Below the pieces are notes generated by a model. It was not told the origin of the DNA. It worked only from the letters and a program-made list of their open reading frames with translations, and ran no database searches. A DNA stretch of 13,700 bases, taken from Smithella sp. UBA2180 (GTDB lineage Bacteria > Desulfobacterota > Syntrophia > Syntrophales > Smithellaceae). The stretch is taken from positions 7,050 to 20,749 of the forward strand of contig DCVU01000176.1 of assembly GCA_002327415.1 (NCBI GenBank). The letters run 5' to 3'. Of the stretch, positions 1 to 7,374 are shown in pieces (position 1 is the stretch's first letter; every line of letters starts with the position of its first letter). A program made the position numbers and the translations under genes.

Positions 1-27
1 GCAGTACCGTAATATCTGTAGGTTGTA

Positions 28-147
28 ATGAGACTCGATGAAAACTAATTCCGACTAGTCGGAATGAAGTTTGAAGCGTTAGTCGAATTATCCCGCATAA
101 GCGGGGTTTAATGCACCGCAGCTTGCTTTGGGGTTCATATCCGTAAT
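28..147 (+). repeat. Intergenic repeat, copy A
   Basis: This non-coding stretch shares blocks with two other spacers of the window. The GAGACTCG block at 31-38 recurs inverted near 10815. The block at 73-106 (GAAGCGTTAGTCGAA, then CCCGC-ATAA-GCGGG) recurs at 1504-1537 and inverted near 10750-10790. The block at 118-147 (CAGCTTGCTTTGG, then TTCATATCCGT) recurs at 1551-1581. It contains short hairpins and no convincing ORF, so I read it as one copy of a dispersed palindromic intergenic repeat. Its ends are approximate. Confidence 0.6.
48..65. repeat. Perfect 18-bp palindrome
   Basis: ATTCCGACTAGTCGGAAT is its own exact reverse complement. It sits inside repeat copy A, about 105 bases upstream of the flavin reductase. 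The equivalent positions of the other two copies do not carry it. It could be a regulator site or simply a hairpin of the repeat. Confidence 0.6.
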
Positions 148-171
148 TAAATTTAAAACAGGGAGGATTGT

Positions 172-741
172 ATGAAAAAATCTTTTGGCGCAAAAACTTT
201 GATTTATCCCACGCCCGTGTGGTTGGTAGGAACATATGATAAAGACGGCAAACCCAATGCCGCGACTATAGCCTGGGGAGGTGTATGCAGTTCAAAACCA
301 CCATGTGTAGCTATATCGTTAAGAGGAGCTACTTATACACATGGCAATATCATGGAGCGTAAGGCATTTACAATTAATGTGCCTTCAGCCGGTCAGATTG
401 AAATTGCCGATTACTGCGGCATGGCTTCCGGAAGAAATGTTGATAAATTTGCAGCGGCAAAAATCACTGCTGTGAAAAGCAAAAAAGTGGAGGCTCCTTA
501 TATTCAGGAATTTCCAATGATTCTGGAATGTAAACTTTCAAATTTCGTCGAAATAGGCATCCATACGCATTTTATAGGCGAGATAATGGATGTCCAGATA
601 GATGAATCAATGCTGGGAGAAGGCGGATTACCGGATATTTTAAAAATAAATCCAATGCTTTACGGACCGGAAATACAATCCTATTATAGTGTGGGAAAAT
701 ATCTGGGAAAAGCTTTTTCCATTGGTAAAAAATTTTCATAG
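172..741 (+). CDS. Flavin reductase family protein (flavoredoxin-like)
   Basis: A 189-aa cytoplasmic protein with the sequence style of the FMN-binding split-barrel flavin reductase/flavoredoxin family. Its N-terminal part (about 13-50) has TPVWLVGTYDKDGKPNAAT followed by AWGGVCSSKPPC, the usual start of this fold, and GNIMERKAFTINVPS follows at about 58-72. Family members bind FMN and pass electrons from NAD(P)H or a partner protein to flavin or to redox proteins. The substrate here cannot be read from sequence. Start: ATG at 172 with GGGAGG at 161-166. Rubrerythrin follows 67 bases downstream on the same strand, which suggests a role in redox or oxygen-stress handling. Length is normal for the family. 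Family assignment is firm, exact role open. Confidence 0.88.
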   Translation: MKKSFGAKTLIYPTPVWLVGTYDKDGKPNAATIAWGGVCSSKPPCVAISLRGATYTHGNIMERKAFTINVPSAGQIEIADYCGMASGRNVDKFAAAKITAVKSKKVEAPYIQEFPMILECKLSNFVEIGIHTHFIGEIMDVQIDESMLGEGGLPDILKINPMLYGPEIQSYYSVGKYLGKAFSIGKKFS

Positions 742-748
742 ATGACAG

Positions 749-776
749 TTGATAAATTGTAAAGAATGCATAACAT
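749..776 (+). promoter_or_regulatory. Possible promoter of rubrerythrin
   Basis: TTGATA (749-754), 16 bases, then TAACAT (771-776) lies in the 67-base gap before rubrerythrin. The -10 match is weak, and transcription could equally come from upstream of the flavin reductase. Confidence 0.3.
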
Positions 777-808
777 ATTAAAAACAAGTCAAAGAAAGGA
801 GATGAGTG

Positions 809-1390
809 ATGGCTACTAAATCAATCAAGGGGACAAAAACAGAGAAGAATTTGCTGGCTTCGTTTGCCGGTGAATCTCAGGCGAGAAATCGTTATACATT
901 TTTTGCCAGTGCTGCAAAAAAAGAAGGTTTTGAACAGATTTCACGCATTTTTCTGGAAACGGCGGAAAATGAGAAGGAACACGCTAAAGTATTTTTTAAA
1001 TATCTTGAAGGCGGTGAGCTTGAAATTACAGCTTCCTATCCGGCAGGTGTAATCGGCGATACCAAGAGCAATTTAGAAGCAGCGGCGGCTGGTGAAAATA
1101 TGGAATGGACAACTCTGTACTCGGAAGCAGCCAAAATTGCCAAGAAAGAGGGTTTTCCGGAAGTAGCCCGTTCATTTGAACAAATATCCAAAGTCGAAAT
1201 GTTCCATGAGAAAAGATATCGTAAACTGGTTGCCAATATAGCCAAGGGTGATGTCTTTAAAAAGAAGGCGGCAACCAAATGGCACTGCATCAACTGTGGC
1301 TACGTGCATGAAGGACCGGAAGCGCCCAAAGAATGTCCCGCCTGTAAACACCCGCAATCGTATTATGAGGTTTTGGCCGAAAATTACTAG
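809..1390 (+). CDS. rbr: Rubrerythrin
   Basis: A 193-aa classical rubrerythrin, a cytoplasmic non-haem di-iron peroxidase of anaerobes that reduces hydrogen peroxide with electrons from rubredoxin-type donors. The N-terminal four-helix bundle (about 5-145) carries the expected di-iron ligands: Glu22, the pair Glu55-x-x-His58, Glu96 and Glu99 in GENMEW, and Glu130-x-x-His133. The C-terminal rubredoxin domain (about 157-193) has Cys160-x-x-Cys163 and Cys176-x-x-Cys179 for the Fe(SCys)4 centre. Length and domain order match the family. I chose ATG 809 over GTG 806 because AAAGGAG at 795-801 is then 7 bases away and MATKSIKGT is a typical start. It follows a flavin reductase that might belong to the same electron chain (inference). 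A repeat begins right after the stop. Confidence 0.96.
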   Translation: MATKSIKGTKTEKNLLASFAGESQARNRYTFFASAAKKEGFEQISRIFLETAENEKEHAKVFFKYLEGGELEITASYPAGVIGDTKSNLEAAAAGENMEWTTLYSEAAKIAKKEGFPEVARSFEQISKVEMFHEKRYRKLVANIAKGDVFKKKAATKWHCINCGYVHEGPEAPKECPACKHPQSYYEVLAENY

Positions 1391-1581
1391 TGAGACCCAA
1401 GTTTCAGAAACAAAGTGCACTGAAACTTGATGGTCGAATTATCCCAGGAGCGTAAGCGACTTGGGATTGTGAGATATAGCTAAAGACGAACGTAGCAAAG
1501 CTCGAAGCGTAAGTCGAACAATCCCGCACAGCGGAGGGTATGGATTTCCAAAGCTTGCTTTAGGATTCATACCCGTGATTT
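1391..1581 (+). repeat. Intergenic repeat, copy B
   Basis: This spacer between rubrerythrin and the GerMN gene is related to copy A. It shares GTGAGAC at its start, TGGTCGAATTATCCC near 1431, the block 1504-1538 (GAAGCGTAAGTCGAA, CCCGCACAGCGGAGG) and the block 1551-1581 (AAGCTTGCTTTAGGATTCAT). It is longer than copy A because of an internal segment containing ATCCCA...TGGGAT inverted repeats. It begins at the rubrerythrin stop codon. No coding potential is evident. Confidence 0.55.
1399..1428. repeat. Inverted repeat after rubrerythrin
   Basis: AAGTTTCAG (1399-1407) and CTGAAACTT (1420-1428) form a perfect 9-bp stem with a 12-base loop, starting 9 bases after the rubrerythrin stop. No T-run follows, so it is not a standard intrinsic terminator, but it could stabilise the 3' end of the transcript. 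Confidence 0.5.
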
Positions 1582-1604
1582 ATTTTGAAAAAAGTGCGTT
1601 GTGC

Positions 1605-1633
1605 TTGACAGCAGGGGCAAAATACCCTAGATT
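1605..1633 (+). promoter_or_regulatory. Sigma70-type promoter for the GerMN/EF-G pair
   Basis: TTGACA (1605-1610, full consensus) is followed after exactly 17 bases by TAGATT (1628-1633, 4 of 6). The predicted start near 1640 leaves a short leader with AGGAG before the ATG at 1666. Confidence 0.65.
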
Positions 1634-1665
1634 GGCGCAGTTTTTTGAAGAGGAGTTCAGTTTTT

Positions 1666-2289
1666 ATGACGACAAAAAGACAACGCCGGTCAGAAAATAT
1701 TAAAGAAAAAAAAGTAAAAAAATCTACGAGAATTCTTTATCTTTCGGTTATTCTCAGTGGAGCATTTATTCTGCTTGTACTTTTCTTTGTTACTTTGTTT
1801 AATCTAATATTCCCTCCAGTGGACATGGACGCTCTGAAAAAGAAAGAAAAACAGATAGCTAAAATTTATTTTTCCGACCCGCAGGAGCGTTTTTTAATAC
1901 CCGAAAAGCGTTATGTCATTAAAGAAAATGATGCTGCGGCGCAATCCAAAGAAATCGTTAAAGCATTGCTCGAAGGTTCGAAAGCGGGGTTGGTTAACAC
2001 ATTTCCTGCCGGTGTAACCTTAAGAGATGTAAAAGTAGTAGATTCTGAAACTGCTCTTGTTAACTTCAGCAAGAATCTGATTAAGCTGCACCCGGGTGGT
2101 TCCACAGCGGAAATGGCAACAATTTATTCCTTAACGAACTCTATAACTCAAAATGTTCCCGGTATAAAAAAAGTAAAAATATTAGTGGAAGGTAAAGAAC
2201 TGCCCTCAATTAAAGGTCATGTTTCTACTCAAAAAGCTTTTTTTCCTGATTTGGAACTTCTTATTCCGGAAAAAGAGAAAAATAGTTAA
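1666..2289 (+). CDS. Membrane-anchored GerMN domain protein
   Basis: A 207-aa protein with a very basic N-terminus (about 1-22, rich in Lys and Arg), one membrane segment (about 23-49, RILYLSVILSGAFILLVLFF) and a soluble part that should be extracytoplasmic. Residues about 65-185 resemble a GerMN (sporulation/spore-germination) domain: IYFSDPQERFLIPEKR, then EIVKALLEGSKAGLVNTFPAG, VVDSETALVNFS and the helix with IYSLTNSITQNVPGIKKVKILVEG. GerMN domains occur in GerM and in lipoproteins such as LpqB and are also common in non-sporulating bacteria, where their role is unclear. I chose ATG 1666 over TTG 1645 because AGGAG at 1651-1655 fits it. The EF-G gene starts 7 bases after its stop, so both are probably cotranscribed from the promoter at 1605-1633. 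A link to translation is not evident. Confidence 0.78.
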   Translation: MTTKRQRRSENIKEKKVKKSTRILYLSVILSGAFILLVLFFVTLFNLIFPPVDMDALKKKEKQIAKIYFSDPQERFLIPEKRYVIKENDAAAQSKEIVKALLEGSKAGLVNTFPAGVTLRDVKVVDSETALVNFSKNLIKLHPGGSTAEMATIYSLTNSITQNVPGIKKVKILVEGKELPSIKGHVSTQKAFFPDLELLIPEKEKNS

Positions 2290-2296
2290 TTATCTT

Positions 2297-4330
2297 ATGG
2301 CAGCGAAATCAAAAATATCCCGCACACGTAATATCGGTATAGTTGCTCACATCGATGCCGGAAAAACAACGGTGACGGAAAGAATTCTCTTTTACACCGG
2401 AAAATCTTACAAAATGGGTGAAGTACATGACGGCGAAGCCGTTATGGATTGGATGCCGCAGGAACAGGAAAGAGGCATAACCATTACTTCAGCAGTGACA
2501 ACTTGCGCGTGGAATAATCATGATATTCATATAATTGATACTCCTGGGCATGTCGATTTTACCATTGAAGTTGAGCGTTCCCTGCGTGTTTTAGACGGAG
2601 CTATAGTTGTCTTCTGTGCTGTCGGTTGCGTACAGCCGCAATCGGAAACTGTTTGGCACCAGGCGGATAAGTACGGTGTTCCTAAAATCGCCTTTATTAA
2701 TAAGATGGATCGGGTAGGTGCAGATTTCTTTGGCGCCGTCGAAATGATGCATCAGCGGTTTACTTCTATTCCTGTTACTATCCAGATTCCCGCAGGTAGT
2801 GAGGATACTTTCCAAGGTGTGATTGATCTGGTTAATTGGAAAATGTTGGTCTGGGATGATTCAACCCATGGTATGGAATTTTCAACGCAGGAGATTCCGG
2901 AAGAATTTGCAGGTGTGGCCAAGTTAAAACGGGAAAAGATGATAGAAGCACTCGCTGAAGTTGATGATGACCTGGCGGACAAGTATCTTGACGGTGAAGA
3001 AATTACAGTAGCCGAAATAGAAAAAGCCTTGAGAAAAGCGACAATCTCTCTAAAAATAGTGCCGGTGCTTTGTGGCACGGCCCTGCGCAATAAAGGAATT
3101 CAACCCCTCCTTGATGCCGTCATTGAATATCTGCCGTCTCCAGAGGATATTCCGCCCGTAAAAGGAGTCAATCCTGTTACCAAAGAAGAAGAAGTCAGAC
3201 ATAGTTCCGATAAGGAACCGCTGGCGGCGCTGGCTTTTAAAATTATGCTTGATGAAGGCAGAAAGCTCACCTATCTGCGGATTTATTCCGGTAAAATCCA
3301 TGTTAATGATGAAATTTACAATTCAATAAAAAAGAAGCGGGAAAAAGTAGCCCGCCTGTTACGAATGCATGCCAATAAACGGGAAAGAATAGATATAGCT
3401 TCCGCCGGGGATTTAGTCGCCGTGTTAGGGTTAAAAACTACAACTACAGGCGATACTCTTTGTGATGAAGAACATCCGATTATGCTGGAACTGATAGAAT
3501 TTTACGAGCCGGTAATCAGCCAGGCCATTGAAGCCAAAACACCAGCGGATCAGGAACGGCTGACAATGGCGTTGGATAAGTTAATAGAAGAAGATCCAAC
3601 CCTGAAGGTAAAATACGAAGATGAAACCGCGCAAACGATAATTTCCGGCATGGGAGAACTGCATCTGGAAATTATTGTTGATCGTTTAAGCCGCGAATTC
3701 AATAGCCATGTTAATGTCGGCAGACCCAGGGTCGTTTATCGAGAAACGATTCAAAAGAAAGTGGAAATGGAAGGAATATTTGAAAAGGAACTGGGTGAAA
3801 AGAAACATTTTGGGCATGTTCGACTTTCTCTGGCGCCGCGTAAGCGCGGTTCTGGAAATGAAATAATTATGAAGATAGATGATAGTATAATCCCTGCCGA
3901 ATATTATCCTGTCATTGAGGAAGGCATCACGGAAGCAATGATGAACGGCATTCTCAATGGCTATCCGGTAATAGATGTCGAGGTGGCGGTAATCGGCGGA
4001 TCTTTCAGGGAAGGTGAGTCTTCAGCACAGGGTTATAAAATTGCGGCGGCAAATGCTTTCCGTGATGGCTGTAGCAATGGCGATCCGATTATGCTCGAGC
4101 CGCTAATGATGGTTGATATTATTACGCCCAGTGAATTTATGGGTGATGTTATCGGTGATATAAATGCCCGCAAAGGTGAAATTCAATCCGTTAATCCCAA
4201 GGGAACAGTGAGCGAAATTAAAGCTAAAGTGCCACTGAAGGCTATGTTTGGTTATTCCACGGATCTTAGATCTTCCACTCAAGGCCGGGCCGTTTTTTCC
4301 ATGATTTTTTCAGGATACAACAAGGCATGA
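2297..4330 (+). CDS. fusA: Elongation factor G paralogue (translational GTPase)
   Basis: A 677-aa translational GTPase of the EF-G family, which drives tRNA-mRNA translocation or, with ribosome recycling factor, subunit splitting. The G domain shows AHIDAGKT (17-24), RGITI (59-63), DTPGH (81-85), NKMD (135-138) and CGTAL later on. Domains II to V follow, with GMGELHLE and a C-terminal MFGYSTDLRSSTQGRA. It is somewhat shorter than the roughly 690-700 aa of standard EF-G, with a trimmed C-terminus. No rpsL, rpsG or tuf is adjacent, so it is probably a second copy rather than the str-operon gene (inference). I chose ATG 2297 because MAAKSKISRTRNIGI matches the family. An upstream in-frame ATG at 2219 would add an atypical hydrophobic leader inside the GerMN gene. 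No clear Shine-Dalgarno precedes it, so coupling to GerMN translation is plausible. Confidence 0.92.
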   Translation: MAAKSKISRTRNIGIVAHIDAGKTTVTERILFYTGKSYKMGEVHDGEAVMDWMPQEQERGITITSAVTTCAWNNHDIHIIDTPGHVDFTIEVERSLRVLDGAIVVFCAVGCVQPQSETVWHQADKYGVPKIAFINKMDRVGADFFGAVEMMHQRFTSIPVTIQIPAGSEDTFQGVIDLVNWKMLVWDDSTHGMEFSTQEIPEEFAGVAKLKREKMIEALAEVDDDLADKYLDGEEITVAEIEKALRKATISLKIVPVLCGTALRNKGIQPLLDAVIEYLPSPEDIPPVKGVNPVTKEEEVRHSSDKEPLAALAFKIMLDEGRKLTYLRIYSGKIHVNDEIYNSIKKKREKVARLLRMHANKRERIDIASAGDLVAVLGLKTTTTGDTLCDEEHPIMLELIEFYEPVISQAIEAKTPADQERLTMALDKLIEEDPTLKVKYEDETAQTIISGMGELHLEIIVDRLSREFNSHVNVGRPRVVYRETIQKKVEMEGIFEKELGEKKHFGHVRLSLAPRKRGSGNEIIMKIDDSIIPAEYYPVIEEGITEAMMNGILNGYPVIDVEVAVIGGSFREGESSAQGYKIAAANAFRDGCSNGDPIMLEPLMMVDIITPSEFMGDVIGDINARKGEIQSVNPKGTVSEIKAKVPLKAMFGYSTDLRSSTQGRAVFSMIFSGYNKA

Positions 4331-4413
4331 TATTTAGTATCTGATCGTATTTTATCGGTTATATAGGTAAATTTCCTCCACAATACCCAACTAAAATTAT
4401 TTTTATTATTCTC

Positions 4414-4442
4414 TTGATAATTACTATATGTAGTGGTAGTAT
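4414..4442 (+). promoter_or_regulatory. Promoter of nrdDG
   Basis: TTGATA (4414-4419), a 17-base spacer, then TAGTAT (4437-4442) gives a reasonable sigma70-type promoter about 75 bases before nrdD. Both NrdR-like boxes overlap this core promoter or its start site, which strengthens the call. Confidence 0.6.
4421..4436. promoter_or_regulatory. NrdR box 1
   Basis: TTACTATATGTAGTGG matches the known NrdR operator pattern (ACACWATATATWGTGT) at 12 of 16 positions with its core nearly intact. It fills the spacer between -35 and -10. NrdR is the ATP/dATP-sensing repressor of ribonucleotide reductase genes. Confidence 0.7.
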
Positions 4443-4451
4443 GTTTTCATA

Positions 4452-4467
4452 CCACAATATATAGCGT
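4452..4467. promoter_or_regulatory. NrdR box 2
   Basis: CCACAATATATAGCGT matches the NrdR pattern at 14 of 16 positions. It starts exactly 31 bases after box 1 (three helical turns, the spacing normally seen for NrdR pairs) and covers the expected transcription start, so repression when dATP is plentiful is likely. Confidence 0.75.
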
Positions 4468-4518
4468 TGTAGAGAGGCAGCAAGTATTTAATATTCTAAT
4501 TTATTAATGGAGTCGTGA

Positions 4519-6603
4519 ATGAACATTAAAATTAGGAAAAGAGATGGTCGTTTAGTAAAATTTAACGCCGAAAAAATCACCAATGCCATCGCCAAAGCCG
4601 GCGCTGCCACTGGTGAGTTTGATATTAGAGAGGCGAGTAAATTAACTATCAAGGTTTTAAATCTTGCCGAAAAGCTCTTTGACGGTAAAGTTTTAACCGT
4701 TGAAGAAATTCAGGATGTCGTGGAAGAAGTTCTCTTGCAGACTCCTTATCGGAAAACGGCCAAGTCTTATATAATATATCGTGATCAGCATTCCCGTTTA
4801 AGGGATATTACCAATAAAATGGAAGTTGATCTTGTTGATCAGTACCTGAAGAAGCTTGATTGGAAGATCAATGAGAACAGCAATATGGATTATTCTTTAC
4901 AAGGATTGAATAACTACATCTCTTCGGAAGTGAGTAAGGTTTACTGGCTCAATGAAATCTATTCACCGGAAATTCACAAAGCGCATACCGATGGTGATTT
5001 CCATATTCACGATTTAAGTCTGCTTTCCGTTTATTGCGTGGGTTGGGATTTGTATGATCTGCTCTTGCAGGGCTTTCAGGGTGTATCCGGCAAGGTGGAA
5101 AGCAAGCCTGCCAATCATTTGCGCAGCGCCTTGGGCCAGGTGGTTAATTTCTTTTATACCTTGCAGGGAGAAGCCGCCGGAGCGCAGGCTTTCTCCAATT
5201 TTGATACACTGCTTGCGCCATTTATCCGTTATGATAAATTAACTATTAAAGAGATTAAACAGGCCCTTCAGGAATTCATTTTCAATATTAATGTGCCGAC
5301 GAGAGTAGGCTTCCAAACGCCTTTTACCAACGTAACACTGGATGTTACCGTTCCCAAATATTATTCTGATCAGAATGTGATCATCGGCGGTATGCCGCAA
5401 AAAGAGACCTATAAAGAATTTCAGGAAGAAATGAACCTTTTCAATAAAGCCTTTTTGCAGGTTATGGCGGAAGGTGATGCCAAAGGAAGAGTTTTTACGT
5501 TTCCGATTCCGACATATAACATTACGAAAGATTTTAACTGGGATGATCCGAATATACATGATTTGTGGGAAATGACAGCGAAGTACGGCGTTCCTTATTT
5601 CTCCAACTTCATCAATTCCGATATGAACCCGGAAGATGCCCGCAGCATGTGCTGCCGCTTGCGTATCGACAATCGTGAACTGGAAATGAGAGGCGGCGGG
5701 TTGTTCGGTTCCAACCCGTTGACAGGCTCCATAGGCGTTATCACAATCAATATGCCGCGTATTGCATATCTGGCCAAGTCCAAGAAAGATTTTCTGCAAC
5801 GCTTGGAGCGGCTGATGGAACTCTCAAAGGAAAGTCTGGAGACAAAAAGAAAGGTTCTGGAAAAATTCACGGAAGGCAACCTTTATCCATATACCAGGTA
5901 TTATTTACGCGGTGTTAAAGAGAGATTTAATGAATACTGGAAGAATCATTTTTCAACCATCGGGCTTGTCGGTATGAATGAAGCCTGTTTGAATTTGCTG
6001 GGCATTAACATTGCTTCGGAAAAAGGTCAGGCCTTCACGAAAGAGGTTCTGGATTTTATGAGAAAACAGCTTATCAATTTCCAGAAGGAAACGGGGAATA
6101 ATTATAATCTGGAATCGACACCGGCGGAAGGGACGTCATATCGTCTGGCCAAAATTGACAAAGAAAAATATCCCGAAATTATCACTGCCAGTGATGACAA
6201 AATGAAAAACGCGGAACCGTTTTATACGAATTCCACGCAATTGCCGGTAAACTATACCGATGATGTCTTTGAAGCGCTGGATTTGCAGGATGAAATTCAG
6301 ACGAAATACACCGGTGGCACGGTATTCCATACCTTTGCCGGGGAGAGAATTGATGATCCCAACTCGGTAAAAAGATTAGTTCACAAGATTTGTTCTAATT
6401 ATCATTTGCCTTACATAACATTTACTCCCACCTTCAGCGTATGTCCGTCACACGGGTATATAAAAGGTGAACAGGAAAAATGTCCGATTTGCGATGATTT
6501 CTGCGAAGTTTATTCACGTGTGGTTGGTTACCTGCGGCCTGTTAAACAGTGGAATAAAGGTAAGCAGGAAGAATTCGATTCGCGGCAGGTATTCAAATTT
6601 TAA
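4519..6603 (+). CDS. nrdD: Anaerobic ribonucleoside-triphosphate reductase (class III)
   Basis: A 694-aa oxygen-sensitive glycyl-radical enzyme that makes dNTPs from NTPs in the cytoplasm. An ATP-cone regulatory domain occupies about 1-95 (starts MNIKIRKRDGRLVKF). The catalytic barrel follows, with FHIHDLSLLSVYCVGWD around Cys173 and the thiyl candidate pair Cys378-Cys379 in SMCCRLR, then GGGLFGS. The C-terminus has a metal site of Cys642-Pro-Ser-His645 and Cys655-x-x-Cys658. The radical glycine is Gly670 in RVVGYLRPV. The CCRL and CPSH patterns differ from E. coli NrdD and resemble the other NrdD groups, some of which use thioredoxin-type reductants instead of formate (inference). Start ATG 4519 has GGAG at 4509-4512. 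The activase gene nrdG follows after 72 bases. Two NrdR boxes overlap the promoter. Confidence 0.97.
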   Translation: MNIKIRKRDGRLVKFNAEKITNAIAKAGAATGEFDIREASKLTIKVLNLAEKLFDGKVLTVEEIQDVVEEVLLQTPYRKTAKSYIIYRDQHSRLRDITNKMEVDLVDQYLKKLDWKINENSNMDYSLQGLNNYISSEVSKVYWLNEIYSPEIHKAHTDGDFHIHDLSLLSVYCVGWDLYDLLLQGFQGVSGKVESKPANHLRSALGQVVNFFYTLQGEAAGAQAFSNFDTLLAPFIRYDKLTIKEIKQALQEFIFNINVPTRVGFQTPFTNVTLDVTVPKYYSDQNVIIGGMPQKETYKEFQEEMNLFNKAFLQVMAEGDAKGRVFTFPIPTYNITKDFNWDDPNIHDLWEMTAKYGVPYFSNFINSDMNPEDARSMCCRLRIDNRELEMRGGGLFGSNPLTGSIGVITINMPRIAYLAKSKKDFLQRLERLMELSKESLETKRKVLEKFTEGNLYPYTRYYLRGVKERFNEYWKNHFSTIGLVGMNEACLNLLGINIASEKGQAFTKEVLDFMRKQLINFQKETGNNYNLESTPAEGTSYRLAKIDKEKYPEIITASDDKMKNAEPFYTNSTQLPVNYTDDVFEALDLQDEIQTKYTGGTVFHTFAGERIDDPNSVKRLVHKICSNYHLPYITFTPTFSVCPSHGYIKGEQEKCPICDDFCEVYSRVVGYLRPVKQWNKGKQEEFDSRQVFKF

Positions 6604-6675
6604 TACTAATAATTAAAGATTGTGAGAAGAATTATTTAGCAATGTATCTCTGCGTCTAAAATATAAAGGAAAAAA

Positions 6676-7365
6676 ATGAAAATTGGCGGTTTGCAAAAAG
6701 TATCACTTATTGATTATCCGGGGTTAATTAGCGCGGTTGTTTTTTTACAGGGTTGCAATTTCAAATGCTCCTATTGCCATAACCCGGAACTTGTAAATCC
6801 AAGTTTATTTCAGCGCTGCATAAAAGAAAAAGATTTTATGGAGTTTCTTAATACGCGCAAGGGAAAGCTTGATGCTGTGGCAATTACCGGCGGTGAGCCG
6901 ACTATCTACGATGATTTAGCGCCCTTTATCAAGAAAATTAAAAAAATGAAATTTGCCGTCAAGCTGGACACCAACGGCTCGCAGCCACAGGTTATCAAAA
7001 CTCTTCTTGATGAAAAACTGCTTGATTTTATTGCCATGGATATCAAGGCACCGCTGGATAAATACAAAAACATCGTCAAAGTTCCGGTAAATGCCGATTC
7101 AATCAAAGAAAGCATTGAGCTTATTCTAAAAGCAAAAATTCCGTATGAATTCCGCACAACCATCATAGAATCACAGCTTGAAGAAGATGATATTCTGCAA
7201 ATTGGAGAACTGATTTCCGGCGCGAGCAAATATGTTTTACAAAAGTTTGTACCTACAAAAACTCTGGACAAAAAATTTCTGAAAGAAAAATCTTTTTCAG
7301 ACGAAAAATTACAAAAAATTAAAAGTTATCTTGAGCAGCAAATTACCTCTGTCACGATTAGATAA
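6676..7365 (+). CDS. nrdG: Anaerobic ribonucleotide reductase activating protein
   Basis: A 229-aa radical SAM activase that generates the glycyl radical on NrdD by reductive cleavage of S-adenosylmethionine. The [4Fe-4S] motif is Cys27-x3-Cys31-x2-Cys34 within FLQGCNFKCSYCHNPEL. GGEP at 72-75 is the SAM-binding motif, and KLDTNGS (96-102) and FIAMDIKAP (118-126) are typical of the family. Start ATG 6676 has AAAGGA just upstream. It forms an operon with nrdD. The TAA stop at 7363-7365 is followed 2 bases later by an integron-type core site, and the next ORF is in the same frame, so a foreign cassette seems to begin directly behind this gene. The C-terminus looks complete. Confidence 0.95.
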   Translation: MKIGGLQKVSLIDYPGLISAVVFLQGCNFKCSYCHNPELVNPSLFQRCIKEKDFMEFLNTRKGKLDAVAITGGEPTIYDDLAPFIKKIKKMKFAVKLDTNGSQPQVIKTLLDEKLLDFIAMDIKAPLDKYKNIVKVPVNADSIKESIELILKAKIPYEFRTTIIESQLEEDDILQIGELISGASKYVLQKFVPTKTLDKKFLKEKSFSDEKLQKIKSYLEQQITSVTIR

Positions 7366-7367
7366 AA

Positions 7368-7374
7368 GTTGAAC
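7368..7374 (+). other. Integron-type core site at left edge of cassette
   Basis: GTTGAAC fits the GTTRRRY core recognised by integron integrases, with the crossover expected between G7368 and T7369. It lies 2 bases after the nrdG stop and in the same orientation as the core GTTAGGC at 7968-7974, as expected for two ends of one gene cassette. A 7-base pattern alone is weak; the support comes from its position relative to the attC-like site. Confidence 0.45.

Noticed and set aside
28..1581. CRISPR array
   Set aside because: The related blocks are few, long, unevenly spaced and diverged, with a gene pair between them; no regular repeat-spacer unit exists.
2219..2296. N-terminal extension of EF-G from an upstream ATG
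   Set aside because: It would add 26 hydrophobic/basic residues not seen in EF-G and overlap the GerMN gene; MAAKSK...NIGI is the normal start.
5239..5799. Minus-strand open frame of 186 codons within nrdD
   Set aside because: It is antisense to a highly conserved part of nrdD; composition reflects the complement of nrdD codons.
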